64,000 nt of DNA from Loktanella sp. M215 (lineage in GTDB: Bacteria > Pseudomonadota > Alphaproteobacteria > Rhodobacterales > Rhodobacteraceae), in the NCBI RefSeq assembly GCF_021735925.1, contig NZ_WMEA01000001.1:2634001-2698000 (forward strand), read 5' to 3'. The position numbers and the translations under genes are program-made. This document shows, piece by piece, positions 9,644 to 19,190 of this stretch. The number at the start of each line of letters is the position of its first letter. Position 1 is the stretch's first letter. The notes under the pieces were generated by a model. The model ran no database searches, was not told the origin of the DNA, and was given only the letters and a program-made list of their open reading frames with translations.

Positions 9644-10381
9644 ATGCCCAAGGACGACATCAAGTTGAGCGACGCGACCACCGGGCCGAACCACGTCGCC
9701 GTCATCATGGACGGCAACGGGCGCTGGGCACAGCAGCGCGGTCGCCCGCGTCTGTTCGGGCACCATGCCGGCGCGCGCCGCGTCCGAGAGATCGTCCGGG
9801 CCTGCCCCGACGAAGGCGTCAAGTATCTGACGATCTTCGCCTTCTCGACCGAGAACTGGAAGCGCACCCAGACCGAAGTCTCTGGCCTCATGGCCCTTTT
9901 CCGCCGCTACATCATGCGCGAGGCCAAGGCGCTGTTCGACGAGGGCGTCCGCGTCCGCTTCATCGGCGACCGCATCAAGCTTGACGACAAGCTGGTGCGC
10001 CTGATGGACAACCTCGAACTTTTCACCGCCGGCAACGACAAGGTGCATCTGACGATCGCCCTGAACTACGGTGGCCGCGACGAGGTCACCCGCGCCGCCC
10101 AACGTCTGGCCTTCGAGGTGGAGCAGGGGCGTCTGTCCTACAAGGACGTCGACGCGGAAACGCTGTCGAAGTTCCTCGACACCCGCTTTCTGCCGGACCC
10201 GGATCTGGTGATCCGCACCAGCGGCGAGGCGCGGATCAGCAACTTCCTGCTGTGGCAGTCCGCCTACGCGGAATACGAATTCATCGACACGCTCTGGCCT
10301 GACTTCTCGAAAGAGGTCTTTGCCCAGGTGCTGTCGGGCTACGGCAAGCGCGAGCGTCGGTTCGGCGCCGTTCTGGCCTGA
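9644..10381 (+). CDS. uppS: Undecaprenyl diphosphate synthase (cis-prenyltransferase)
   Basis: Condenses isopentenyl diphosphate to the C55 carrier lipid used in peptidoglycan and polysaccharide assembly. The product has 245 residues. The substrate-binding IMDGNGRWA motif near residue 22 and the RTSGEARISNFLLWQSAYAE motif near residue 195 are clear. AGAGG lies a few bases before ATG 9644. The stop at 10379-10381 is one base from the GTG start of cdsA. Confidence 0.97.
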   Translation: MPKDDIKLSDATTGPNHVAVIMDGNGRWAQQRGRPRLFGHHAGARRVREIVRACPDEGVKYLTIFAFSTENWKRTQTEVSGLMALFRRYIMREAKALFDEGVRVRFIGDRIKLDDKLVRLMDNLELFTAGNDKVHLTIALNYGGRDEVTRAAQRLAFEVEQGRLSYKDVDAETLSKFLDTRFLPDPDLVIRTSGEARISNFLLWQSAYAEYEFIDTLWPDFSKEVFAQVLSGYGKRERRFGAVLA

Positions 10382-10382
10382 C

Positions 10383-11186
10383 GTGAGCCCGACACCATCA
10401 AGTTCCGGCAAGTGGGACGACCTGACCGTGCGCCTGCTGTCGAGCGCGGCGATGGTCGTCGTGGGCGCCATCGGCGTGATGTTGGGCGGCGTCTGGTTCC
10501 AGATGATGGTGGTCTTCGTGACCGCCGTGATGATCTGGGAACTTTGGATGATGATCGCGCCCGACCTGCCCACGCCGGGCATGTTGCAGGCCGCGCTGAC
10601 CGCCTCCGTCCTGTCGGGCATGCTGGTCCATGCCTCCACCCTCGGACTTCTGCTGTTTCTGGTGGTGCCGGTCGTCGGGTCCTACATGGTCAAGCACGAA
10701 CGCCTGTCGTTCTTCTGCTTCTCACTGGGCATCCAGATCGCAGGTTGGGGCTTGGTCCGGTTCCGCGAAGATTATGATTTCCAATGGATTCTCTGGCTGA
10801 TCTGCGTCGTCGTGGCGACGGACGTCTTCGGCTACATGATCGGCCGCGCCGTGGGCGGGCCGAAATTCTGGCCCAAGGTCAGCCCGAAAAAGACATGGTC
10901 CGGCACCGCCGGCGGCTGGATCGCGGCGGGCGTCATCGGCTATATCTTCACGCTTTTTACCACGGCGGGGTACGAGATCGTTCTGCTGTCGATGATCCTC
11001 AGCTTTGCCAGCCAGTTGGGCGACGTCGCCGAAAGCGCGCTGAAGCGGCGGATGAAGGTCAAGGACAGCTCGACCCTGATCCCCGGCCACGGCGGGCTGT
11101 TCGACCGGTTCGACGCGCTGCTGGGGGCGTCGCTGTTCATGCTCTTCGTCGCAGGCACCTTCAACGTCCCCGGAGTGGCCTTTTGA
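10383..11186 (+). CDS. cdsA: Phosphatidate cytidylyltransferase
   Basis: Makes CDP-diacylglycerol from phosphatidate and CTP, the branch point of phospholipid synthesis. It is an inner-membrane enzyme of 267 residues with about seven hydrophobic segments. The family signature is complete in SALKRRMKVKDSS and then PGHGGLFDRFDALL. The start is GTG 10383, right after the uppS stop, giving a cytoplasmic N-terminus before the first helix; an in-frame ATG at 10320 lies inside uppS and is rejected. Confidence 0.95.
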   Translation: MSPTPSSSGKWDDLTVRLLSSAAMVVVGAIGVMLGGVWFQMMVVFVTAVMIWELWMMIAPDLPTPGMLQAALTASVLSGMLVHASTLGLLLFLVVPVVGSYMVKHERLSFFCFSLGIQIAGWGLVRFREDYDFQWILWLICVVVATDVFGYMIGRAVGGPKFWPKVSPKKTWSGTAGGWIAAGVIGYIFTLFTTAGYEIVLLSMILSFASQLGDVAESALKRRMKVKDSSTLIPGHGGLFDRFDALLGASLFMLFVAGTFNVPGVAF

Positions 11187-12352
11187 GGCGCATCTCGATC
11201 CTGGGTGCGACCGGGTCCATCGGGCAAAGCACCATCGACCTGATCCGGCGCGACCCGGGCGCCTATGACGTCGTGGCCCTCACGGGGGGCTGCAATGCAA
11301 AGCTTTTGGCCAAGGATGCCAAGGACCTGCGTGCCGACGTTGCGGTGGTCGATAGCGCCGAGTGCTTTGCCGAACTGACAGACCTGCTGGCCGGCACGGG
11401 GATCGAGGTCGCCTGCGGCGCCGCCGCCATCGCCGATGCGGCGCGGCGCCCCGCCGACTGGATCATGTCCGCCATCGTCGGCGCCGCCGGCCTGCCGCCG
11501 GGCATGGCGGCCCTTGAACAGGGCACGACGCTGGCGCTCGCCAACAAGGAATCGCTGGTCACCGCAGGCCCCCTGCTGCTGTCGACCGCCGCGCGCCACG
11601 GTGCCACGATCCTGCCGGTGGATAGCGAGCATTCGGCCGTGTTCCAGGCGATGGTGGGCGAGGATATCTCTGCGGTCGAACGCATCGTCATCACCGCCTC
11701 GGGTGGCGCCTTCCGCGACTGGCCGCTGGAACGGTTGAAGACCGCGACCTTGGCCGAGGCCTCCAGCCATCCGAACTGGGCCATGGGGCAACGGATCACG
11801 ATCGACAGCGCCTCGATGTTCAACAAGGCGCTGGAACTGATTGAGACGAAAGAGTTCTTCGGCATTGCGCCGGAGAAGATCGAAGCGCTCGTCCACCCGG
11901 AATCCCTGATCCACGCCCTTGTCGGGTTCAACGATGGCGCGCTGATGGCCCACGTCGGCCCGCCCGACATGCGCCACGCCATCGGTTACGCCCTGCACTG
12001 GCCCGACCGCAGGCACCTGCCGGTCGCGCGTCTGGACCTCGCGCAGATCGGCCAGCTGACCTTTCGCGCCCCGGACGAAGCGCGCTGGCCCGCCTTGCGT
12101 CTGGCACGTGAAGTCATGGCGGCAGGTGGCCTGATGGGGGCCGTTTTCAACGCCGCGAAAGAGGCGGCACTCGACGCCTTCATCGCGGGGCGCATTGGTT
12201 TCATGGACATGAGCGGGGTCGTGGAAGACGCGCTCGCCAAATTGTCAGCACAGGGGGGTCAGCATAATGCCCCGATTGACCTACATACGATCATGGACAT
12301 CGACCGTCTGACGCGCAGCCGCGTCGCGGAAAGCTTGAAATACCGGGGATGA
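11183..12352 (+). CDS. dxr: 1-deoxy-D-xylulose 5-phosphate reductoisomerase (TTG start)
   Basis: Second step of the MEP isoprenoid pathway: DXP to MEP with NADPH. The product has 389 residues, the usual length. The N-terminal nucleotide-binding ILGATGSIGQS, the VDSEHSAVFQ metal/substrate loop, and HPNWAMGQRITIDSASMFNK are present. The start is TTG 11183, overlapping the cdsA stop in TTGA; the protein must start here because the conserved first strand (RRISILGATGS) follows directly. It supplies precursors to the neighbouring uppS reaction and connects to ispDF at 33-34 kb. Confidence 0.96.
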   Translation: MRRISILGATGSIGQSTIDLIRRDPGAYDVVALTGGCNAKLLAKDAKDLRADVAVVDSAECFAELTDLLAGTGIEVACGAAAIADAARRPADWIMSAIVGAAGLPPGMAALEQGTTLALANKESLVTAGPLLLSTAARHGATILPVDSEHSAVFQAMVGEDISAVERIVITASGGAFRDWPLERLKTATLAEASSHPNWAMGQRITIDSASMFNKALELIETKEFFGIAPEKIEALVHPESLIHALVGFNDGALMAHVGPPDMRHAIGYALHWPDRRHLPVARLDLAQIGQLTFRAPDEARWPALRLAREVMAAGGLMGAVFNAAKEAALDAFIAGRIGFMDMSGVVEDALAKLSAQGGQHNAPIDLHTIMDIDRLTRSRVAESLKYRG

Positions 12353-12356
12353 CACA

Positions 12357-13679
12357 GTGGATCTGACGCAACTTCTGCCGCAATTGGGCGGTGGCCTGTT
12401 CACCCTTCTGGCCTTCGTGGTTTCGCTCTCGATCATCGTGGCGATCCACGAATACGGCCATTACATCGTCGGGCGCTGGTCCGGGATCCATGCAGAGGTC
12501 TTCTCGCTCGGCTTCGGGCCGGTGATTTATTCCCGCACGGACAAGCGCGGCACGGTCTGGCAGATCGCGGCGCTGCCGTTTGGCGGCTACGTCAAGTTTC
12601 TGGGCGATGCGAACGCGGCCAGCGTCGGTGGCACCGACGATGTCGCCGGGCGCGATCCGCGCAACACCATGCTGGGCGCACCGCTTTGGGCGCGCGCGGC
12701 GACGGTGGCGGCGGGGCCGGTGTTCAACTTCATCCTCGCCGTGGTCCTGTTCGCCGCCTACCTGATGGTCACCGGCAGGCCCAGCGACCCCGTCACCTAC
12801 AAGGACGAGGTGGCGCTGCCGCCCGCCTATGCGTCGGAACTGGAACCGGGCGACCAGATCGTGAAGGTCGGCGACATCGTCATGGGCGGCGACGTCAGCC
12901 TCGACACCCTGCCGATCACCGACCGCGTCGATTACACGGTGCGCCGCGACGGATCAGAGGTTGTGGTGCAGGGGCCCTATCCGCTGCCGCCGCGCGCCTC
13001 GGGCGTCACGCCACGCTCTGCCGCCGACGATGCGGGTGTGCGGATCGGTGACGTCATCACCGCGATCGACGGCCAACCCGTCTTTGCCTTTCGCCAGATC
13101 ATCGATGTGGTCAACGCCGCCGACGGCCAACCTCTCGACCTGACGATCTGGCGCGATGGCGCCACACGCGACGTCACGCTCGCCCCGCGCCGCATGGACC
13201 TTCCGAAAGCCGACGGCACGTTCGAGACGCGCTGGCTGATCGGGATCAACGGCGACCTGTTCTTTCAAACCACCACTGACAACATTGCGCCCTGGACGGC
13301 GGTCTGGCTGGCGCTCAAGCAGCTGTGGTTCACGATCACCATGTCGCTGTCGGCCCTGTCGCACATGATCAGCGGCGACATTTCCACCTGCAGCCTGTCC
13401 GGCCCGGTCGGCATCGCCCAGACCAGCGCCACGATGGCGGGGCAGGGGCTGGGGTCCTACATGAGCTTTATCGCCGTGCTCTCTGCCGGTGTCGGCCTGT
13501 TGAACCTGTTCCCGATCCCGATCCTCGACGGCGGGCATCTGGTGTTCTACGCCTACGAGGCCGTGGCGCGCCGCAAGCCGTCGGAACGGGCGATGAACGT
13601 GATGATGATCGGCGGTCTGACGATCATCGCGGCGATGATGATCTTCTCGATCCTCAACGACCTGCTGCTTTGCCCGTAA
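12357..13679 (+). CDS. rseP: Site-2 protease RseP (regulator of sigma-E protease)
   Basis: Intramembrane zinc metalloprotease that cleaves anti-sigma factors and signal-peptide remnants. The product has 440 residues. HEYGH (zinc ligands) lies in the first transmembrane helix near residue 31. Two PDZ-like regions occupy about 130-300, and the third zinc ligand is in IPILDGGHLVF near residue 390. The start is GTG 12357, four bases after the dxr stop. Location just upstream of bamA is standard and links it to outer-membrane stress control. Confidence 0.95.
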   Translation: MDLTQLLPQLGGGLFTLLAFVVSLSIIVAIHEYGHYIVGRWSGIHAEVFSLGFGPVIYSRTDKRGTVWQIAALPFGGYVKFLGDANAASVGGTDDVAGRDPRNTMLGAPLWARAATVAAGPVFNFILAVVLFAAYLMVTGRPSDPVTYKDEVALPPAYASELEPGDQIVKVGDIVMGGDVSLDTLPITDRVDYTVRRDGSEVVVQGPYPLPPRASGVTPRSAADDAGVRIGDVITAIDGQPVFAFRQIIDVVNAADGQPLDLTIWRDGATRDVTLAPRRMDLPKADGTFETRWLIGINGDLFFQTTTDNIAPWTAVWLALKQLWFTITMSLSALSHMISGDISTCSLSGPVGIAQTSATMAGQGLGSYMSFIAVLSAGVGLLNLFPIPILDGGHLVFYAYEAVARRKPSERAMNVMMIGGLTIIAAMMIFSILNDLLLCP

Positions 13680-13748
13680 GGGCGGCAATCGCCATATTTC
13701 TGCCCCAAACCTGCGTCATACCTTCATCCGGATCAGAAGGAGAGTACG

Positions 13749-13874
13749 ATGCAGACCATGACCAAAGGCTACAAAAGCGTCAGTACACTGGTGACGCTGA
13801 ACTGGGATCGCATGCTGATGACGGCCGCCATGATTGCCGCTTTGTATGCTGGCGCCTACGTTGCGCTGATCTAA
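13749..13874 (+). CDS. Small single-helix membrane protein, 41 residues
   Basis: This short reading frame has a strong ribosome site (AAGGAG, 7 bases before ATG 13749). It encodes 41 residues: a polar N-terminus, then LNWDRML and one hydrophobic helix of about 18 residues (MTAAMIAALYAGAYVALI). Function is unknown. From memory, similar short proteins with a TKGY...LNWDRML pattern occur in other Rhodobacteraceae, which would support it being real. It sits between rseP and bamA in the same direction, with a separate promoter candidate for bamA after it. Confidence 0.65.
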   Translation: MQTMTKGYKSVSTLVTLNWDRMLMTAAMIAALYAGAYVALI

Positions 13875-13929
13875 ATGTAACGCTTGCCGCGCGATCTGCG
13901 CGGCATACCACATTGAGTGCTTGTTCGTT

Positions 13930-13958
13930 TTGACATCCTGACTCGGACCAAGTAATTC
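13930..13958 (+). promoter_or_regulatory. Candidate sigma70 promoter upstream of bamA
   Basis: A perfect -35 box TTGACA (13930-13935) is followed after 17 bases by TAATTC, a poor -10. Transcription would start about 30 bases before bamA (13995). The weak -10 keeps this tentative. Confidence 0.35.
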
Positions 13959-13994
13959 CGATGTAACAGGGACCGACGGATTGCAGGCGCACAC

Positions 13995-16352
13995 ATGATA
14001 TTGAAGACTCCTGGCGGCACGATGCCCGTTGCAACGCTGGTTTTGCGGGGTCTCATGCTCGCGACTGTCCTGCTTTTGACGCTGGTCGCGGGGCGGGCAC
14101 TGGCCCAGACCTACGCCTTCAACGCCGTGCAGATCGAAGGCAACCAGCGCGTCGCCGACAGCACCATCCTGTCTTTCGCGGGGATCAGCCGGGGCGAGGC
14201 GATCACCGCCGACCAGCTGAACAGCGCCGGGCAGAAAATCCGCGACTCCGGCCTGTTCGAAAGCGTCGACGTGCAGGCGCAGGGCAACACCCTTGCGATC
14301 ACGGTCGTCGAATTTCCCACGATTAGTCAGGTTGCAGTCGAAGGCAACCGCAAGCTGAACGACGCGGAATTCCTGCCGATCCTCGAAAGCCAGCCGCGCA
14401 AGATTTATTCGCCCGCGACGGTCGAACGCGATGTGGCAACGATTGCGGGTCTTTACGCCTCCAAGGGGCGGATCAACGCTTCTGTCACGCCGCGCATCAT
14501 CCGTCAGGCCGACAACCGCGTCGATCTGGTGTTCGAAGTGCAGGAATCCGGCGTGACCGAGGTGCAGCGCATCACCTTCGTCGGCAACCGCAGCTTCTCC
14601 GACCGCCGTCTGCGCGGCGTGCTGGAAACCAAGCAGGCGGGCCTGCTGCGGTCTATCATCACGCGCGACACCTATTCGGCCGAGCGGATCAATTTCGACA
14701 AGCAGGTGCTGACAGACTTCTACCAGTCGCGCGGTTACGCCGATTTTACCCTGCAGAACGTCGATGTCACTCTGACGCGCGAACGTGACGCCTACCTGAT
14801 CACCTACAACATCCGTGAAGGGCAGCGTTTCAGCTTCGGCAACGTCTCGGCCAGCTCTGCCCTGCCAGAGGTTGATGTCGCCTCTTACCAGAACGCGCTT
14901 ACGACCCGGACGGGCATGACCTATTCGCCCGGTCAGGTCGATCGCGACATCGCCCGTCTGGAACGGCTTGCGATCCAGCAGGGCCTGACCTTCGTCGCCG
15001 TCGAACCCGAAATCACCCGCAACGACCGCGACCTGTCGCTGAACGTCGACTACAAGCTGATCCGCGGCCCGCGCATCTTTGTCGAACGCATCGACATCGA
15101 AGGCAACTCCACCACCCTCGACCGCGTCGTGCGCAACCAGTTCCGCACCGTCGAAGGCGACCCCTTCAACCCGCGAGAGATCCGTCAGGCCGCCGACCGC
15201 ATCCGCGCCCTCGGCTTCTTTACCACGACCGATGTCAACGCCCGCGAAGGCACCACGCCGGAACAGGTCATCATCGACGTGAACGTCGAAGAAGCCCCTA
15301 CCGGCTCTCTGTCGTTCGGTGCAAACTACAACACGGATAATGGTGTCGGCCTTGTCGCAGCCTTTAAGGAAGCGAACTTCCTCGGCCGGGGCCAATCGCT
15401 CAGCTTCGAGATTTCGACCGCCACGTCGAACCGGGTCGTCAGCTTCGGCTTTGCCGAGCCGAACTTTCTGGGCCGTGACCTGCGCGCAGGGATCGACCTG
15501 AGCTATCGCACGACCAACAACCAGAACGCCGACTACGACACCGAGAATTTCCGCATCGCGCCCAGCCTGACCTTTCCGGTCAGCGAAAGCGGTCGCCTGA
15601 CAACCTATACGGCGCTGTCCTACGATGATCTGACCGGTGCCGACGGCGACGGCGTCAGCCCCTTCATCAAGGAAGAGGCGGCACTGGACGCGGTGATCAA
15701 CGGATCTGTCGGCTACAACTATTCCTTCGACAACCGCCGCACCGGACTGGACCCGACGTCGGGTTACGTCTTCCGTTTCGGTCAGGAATTCGGGTTTGGC
15801 GACACCCGGTTCATCAAGACGACGGCACTGGCTGCCGCCGAAACCAAGGTCCTGAACGAAGACGTCACCCTGCGTGCCACGATCGAGGGCGGGCATCTGG
15901 CCTATCAGGACGGCTTCAGCCGCGTGACCGACCGCTTCTTCCTCAACGGCAACACGTTCCGCGGGTTTGATGCAAACGGTGTCGGGCCGCGCGACTACCA
16001 GACCGTGACCGACGTCGACGGCGTCACCACGGTTGCCGTCGATGACGCGCTGGGGGGTAACAGTTATGCCGTTGCCCGGCTGGAGGCCGAATTCCCGCTG
16101 GGTCTGCCAGAGGAATACGGCATCACCGGCGGTGCCTTTGTCGATTACGGCTCTGTCTGGGATGTCGGCCGCACGGTACCAGCGGGAACGAACATCCTGT
16201 ACAACGGCTTCACACCGCGCGCGACGGCGGGTCTGTCGATCTTCTGGACCACGCCGCTGGGGCCGCTGCGCTTCAACTTCACCGAACCCCTGAAGGCCGA
16301 GAAGTTCGACCAGACCAAGGCGTTCGACGTGACGATCTCGACGCAGTTCTGA
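13995..16352 (+). CDS. bamA: Outer membrane protein assembly factor BamA
   Basis: Core of the BAM machine that inserts beta-barrel proteins into the outer membrane. The product has 785 residues: a signal peptide to about residue 38 (cut after ALA), five POTRA domains over about 40-360 (the first with NAVQIEGNQRVADSTI), and then a C-terminal 16-strand barrel. The loop-6 motif FRGF is in GNTFRGFDANGVGPRD, and the chain ends in phenylalanine (STQF), as barrel proteins do. The stop overlaps the next start in TGATG, so skp is probably translationally coupled. Confidence 0.97.
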   Translation: MILKTPGGTMPVATLVLRGLMLATVLLLTLVAGRALAQTYAFNAVQIEGNQRVADSTILSFAGISRGEAITADQLNSAGQKIRDSGLFESVDVQAQGNTLAITVVEFPTISQVAVEGNRKLNDAEFLPILESQPRKIYSPATVERDVATIAGLYASKGRINASVTPRIIRQADNRVDLVFEVQESGVTEVQRITFVGNRSFSDRRLRGVLETKQAGLLRSIITRDTYSAERINFDKQVLTDFYQSRGYADFTLQNVDVTLTRERDAYLITYNIREGQRFSFGNVSASSALPEVDVASYQNALTTRTGMTYSPGQVDRDIARLERLAIQQGLTFVAVEPEITRNDRDLSLNVDYKLIRGPRIFVERIDIEGNSTTLDRVVRNQFRTVEGDPFNPREIRQAADRIRALGFFTTTDVNAREGTTPEQVIIDVNVEEAPTGSLSFGANYNTDNGVGLVAAFKEANFLGRGQSLSFEISTATSNRVVSFGFAEPNFLGRDLRAGIDLSYRTTNNQNADYDTENFRIAPSLTFPVSESGRLTTYTALSYDDLTGADGDGVSPFIKEEAALDAVINGSVGYNYSFDNRRTGLDPTSGYVFRFGQEFGFGDTRFIKTTALAAAETKVLNEDVTLRATIEGGHLAYQDGFSRVTDRFFLNGNTFRGFDANGVGPRDYQTVTDVDGVTTVAVDDALGGNSYAVARLEAEFPLGLPEEYGITGGAFVDYGSVWDVGRTVPAGTNILYNGFTPRATAGLSIFWTTPLGPLRFNFTEPLKAEKFDQTKAFDVTISTQF

Positions 16353-17029
16353 TGCGGGGCAGGCTGGCGGTGGCGGTGGCGGCAGCCGTGCTGCTGGTCA
16401 CCCCGGCGGTGGCGCAGGACGCCCCACCGCAGCCGGTCGGTGCCCCGGTGCTGATCCTCGACAGCGACAGGCTTTACCTCGATTCCGCCTACGGGCAGAC
16501 GATCCGCGACGGGCTGGAGGCGCAGGCCGCCGACCTGAAGGCCGAAAACGACCGGATCGTCGCCGCACTGACCGACGAGGAACGCAGCCTGACCCAGCGG
16601 CGTCCGACCATGGCGCCGGATGTATTTCGCGCCGAGGCGAATGCCTTCGACGTCAAGGTGCAGGGCATCCGGCGCGCCCGGGACGCCAAGGAAGTGGCGC
16701 TCGAAGACGCGCGCCTCAAGGCGCGCGACAACTTTTTCAACACGGTGCGCGACATCGTCGGGCAGTTGATGCTGGAACGCGGTGCCACGGTCATCATGGA
16801 CCGCCGCTCGGTTTTTCTGGCGCTGTCGGCGGCGGATCTGACCGACGAGGCGATTGCCCGCATCGATGCCGCGATGCTGGAATCCGGCCCCAGTCCGCAG
16901 GCTGACCCCCTGCCGCTGGTCGAAGGTCCGACCAACCCCGAGGCACTTACACCCGATGCACCGGCCCCGGATGCGCTGGCGGACCCTGCGCCGCAGGACA
17001 GCCTCGACCCGAACCCGCTGAACCCCTGA
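16352..17029 (+). CDS. skp: Skp/OmpH-like periplasmic chaperone
   Basis: Holds unfolded outer-membrane proteins in the periplasm for delivery to BamA. The product has 225 residues with a signal peptide (cut after AVA near 21), an OmpH domain over about 30-170 starting VLILDSDRLYLDSAYG, and charged helical arms in the middle. An acidic Pro/Ala/Asp-rich tail of about 45 residues is longer than in E. coli Skp. It overlaps the bamA stop by one base and precedes fabZ, the usual arrangement. Confidence 0.9.
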   Translation: MRGRLAVAVAAAVLLVTPAVAQDAPPQPVGAPVLILDSDRLYLDSAYGQTIRDGLEAQAADLKAENDRIVAALTDEERSLTQRRPTMAPDVFRAEANAFDVKVQGIRRARDAKEVALEDARLKARDNFFNTVRDIVGQLMLERGATVIMDRRSVFLALSAADLTDEAIARIDAAMLESGPSPQADPLPLVEGPTNPEALTPDAPAPDALADPAPQDSLDPNPLNP

Positions 17030-17122
17030 CGCAGGCTCCCTTGCCCGATGCGGGGTGGCTTGCTAATCAGGGCGGGGCGCGTCAGGGATGCGCCAACCTG
17101 ACCCCAAGGATGACACCGCCCC

Positions 17123-17596
17123 ATGACCGATGCCCCGACCCAGCCGATCACGTCCTGCGACATCCAGTTGATCCAGGCGATCCTGCCGCACCGGTATCCT
17201 TTCCTGCTGGTCGACCGGGTGCAGGACATCGACGGCACGTCGTCCGCCGTCGGCATCAAGAATGTCACCATGAACGAGCCGCACTTTCAGGGGCATTTCC
17301 CCGGCGCGCCGATCATGCCCGGTGTGACCATCATCGAAGCGATGGCCCAGACCGCCGGCGTCATGGTCGGCGCCTCGATGGGGCTGATCAACGGCGATCT
17401 GCTGATCTATTTCATGTCCATCGACGGCTGCAAGTTCCGCCGCAAGGTGATCCCGGGCGACCGCATGATGATGAAGATCACCACCCTGCGCGGCAAGCCC
17501 GGCGCCAAGGTCTGGAAATTCCACGGCCGCGCCGAGGTCGACGGAGAGCTGGCCTGCGAATGCGAATTCGCCGCCATGCTGGACATGCGCAGCTGA
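17123..17596 (+). CDS. fabZ: 3-hydroxyacyl-ACP dehydratase FabZ
   Basis: Dehydrates 3-hydroxyacyl-ACP in fatty-acid elongation. The 157-residue hot-dog fold protein carries the catalytic His in [15 protein letters not shown] and the Glu in IIEAMAQ. It competes with LpxA, encoded next, for hydroxymyristoyl-ACP, so adjacency is functional as well as historical. The TGA overlaps the lpxA ATG (TGATG). Confidence 0.96.
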   Translation: MTDAPTQPITSCDIQLIQAILPHRYPFLLVDRVQDIDGTSSAVGIKNVTMNEPHFQGHFPGAPIMPGVTIIEAMAQTAGVMVGASMGLINGDLLIYFMSIDGCKFRRKVIPGDRMMMKITTLRGKPGAKVWKFHGRAEVDGELACECEFAAMLDMRS

Positions 17597-18375
17597 TGCC
17601 CGACATTCACCCCAGCGCCGTCGTCGCCGACGGCGCCGTCATCGGCGAAGGCTGTGTGATCGGCCCGCTCTGCGTCTTGGGTGCGCAGGTCGTGCTGGGT
17701 GCGCGGGTGACATTGAAAAGCCATGTCGTCGTGACCGGCGATACCCACATCGGCGACGACACCACCATCTTTCAGTTCGCGGTGATCGGAGAGATCCCAC
17801 AGGACCTGAAGTTCGGCGGCGAGGACACGCGCCTGCGCATCGGCGCGCGCAACCGCATCCGCGAACATGTCACCGTGAACTGTGGCACCGCCGGCGGCGG
17901 CGGTCTGACCCAAATCGGCGAGGACTGCCTGCTGATGGCGGGCTGTCACGTCGCCCACGATTGCAGGATCGGCAACCGGGTCATCGTCGTGAACTCCAGC
18001 GCTGTCGCCGGCCATTGCGTGCTCGAAGATGACGTCATCGTCGGCGGCCTGTCCGGCATCCACCAGTTCGTGCGGATCGGGCAGGGGGCCATCATCGGGG
18101 CGCTGTCGATGGTCACCAACGACGTGATCCCGCACGGCCTCGTCATGGGGCCGCGCGCGACGCTGGAAGGTCTGAACCTCGTCGGTCTGAAACGGCGCGG
18201 CATGGCGCGCGCCGACATCGCGGCCCTCCGCCGCGCCTACGATATCCTGCGCGACGGCGAGGGTACGTTCCACGCCCGGGCCGAGGCGCTGGACGGCACC
18301 GACACGGTCGCCGTGCGCCAGATCCTCGATTTCATCAGGGGCGACAGCGACCGCAGCTTTCTGACACCGCACTGA
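17596..18375 (+). CDS. lpxA: UDP-N-acetylglucosamine acyltransferase
   Basis: First step of lipid A synthesis: transfers a 3-hydroxyacyl chain to UDP-GlcNAc. The product has 259 residues. The N-terminal part is a left-handed beta-helix made of hexapeptide repeats (IHPSAVVADGAVIGEGCVIG and on), with GGLSGIHQFVRIGQGAIIG in the later coils. The C-terminal 70 residues are helical. The start at 17596 overlaps the fabZ stop, and the lpxA stop overlaps the lpxI start in the same TGATG fashion. Confidence 0.97.
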   Translation: MPDIHPSAVVADGAVIGEGCVIGPLCVLGAQVVLGARVTLKSHVVVTGDTHIGDDTTIFQFAVIGEIPQDLKFGGEDTRLRIGARNRIREHVTVNCGTAGGGGLTQIGEDCLLMAGCHVAHDCRIGNRVIVVNSSAVAGHCVLEDDVIVGGLSGIHQFVRIGQGAIIGALSMVTNDVIPHGLVMGPRATLEGLNLVGLKRRGMARADIAALRRAYDILRDGEGTFHARAEALDGTDTVAVRQILDFIRGDSDRSFLTPH

Positions 18376-19190
18376 TGCTGGCGCTGATTGCCGGCACCGG
18401 CGATCTGCCCCCTGCGGTGCTGCAGGCCCTGCCGACGCGCCCCCTGATCTGTGCGCTGGCGGGCTTTGTGCCCAAGGTCACCCCCGACATCACCTTCCGG
18501 ATCGAGCGTCTGGGCGGCTTCCTGCGCGATCTGCACACCCGCGGCGTCACGCAGATCTGCATGGTCGGTGCCATCCGCAGGCCACCGGTCCGGTTGCAGT
18601 CCCTCGACCTTGCGACCCTGACCCTCGTGCCGACGATCTGGCGCGCCCTGCGGCGTGGCGACGACGGTGCCCTGCGCGCCTTTATCGCCGTGCTGGAACG
18701 GCGCGGCTTCACCGTTCTGGGCGCGCACGAGGTCGCCCCTGCGCTGTTACCGCCCGTCGGCGTGCTGACGCAGGTGCAGCCGCAGGACCGCCACCGGATC
18801 GACGCCGTTGTGGGCGAGGGGCATCTGGTCGGCATGGGCGCCGCCGATCTGGGGCAGGCCTGCATCGTGCGCGACGGCCATGTCGTCGATGCCGAAGATG
18901 ACAGTGGCACCGATGCGCTATTGTTGCGTCATGAGACTCTTCAAGATGACCGGATCGCCGCATCCGACCGCACCGGCGGCATCCTGTTCAAGGGGCCCAA
19001 GCCCCAACAGGACCGTCGCGCCGATCTGCCGGTCGTGGGTGTGGGCACCGTGATGAACGCTGCCGCTGCGGGCCTCGCCGGTCTGGTGATCGAAGCGGAC
19101 GGCGTGATGGTGCCAGACCGTGCGGGCGTGATCGAGACGCTGGATGCGCTCGGCATGTTCCTGTGGGTCAGACCGAAGGGGGTGATATGA
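18375..19190 (+). CDS. lpxI: UDP-2,3-diacylglucosamine pyrophosphatase LpxI
   Basis: Hydrolyses UDP-2,3-diacylglucosamine to lipid X and UMP, the step done by LpxH in enterobacteria. The product has 271 residues: MLALIAGTGDLP at the N-terminus and a C-terminal domain with GPKPQQDRRADLPVVGVGTV, both hallmarks of LpxI (formerly DUF1009). LpxI replaces LpxH in most alphaproteobacteria. The gene overlaps lpxA by one base and lpxB by four (ATGA), so it is embedded in the lipid A operon. Confidence 0.95.
   Translation: MLALIAGTGDLPPAVLQALPTRPLICALAGFVPKVTPDITFRIERLGGFLRDLHTRGVTQICMVGAIRRPPVRLQSLDLATLTLVPTIWRALRRGDDGALRAFIAVLERRGFTVLGAHEVAPALLPPVGVLTQVQPQDRHRIDAVVGEGHLVGMGAADLGQACIVRDGHVVDAEDDSGTDALLLRHETLQDDRIAASDRTGGILFKGPKPQQDRRADLPVVGVGTVMNAAAAGLAGLVIEADGVMVPDRAGVIETLDALGMFLWVRPKGVI

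Noticed and set aside
13716..15896. A 726-residue frame antisense to bamA
   Set aside because: It is a codon-bias shadow of bamA on high-GC DNA; no start site or recognisable domain.
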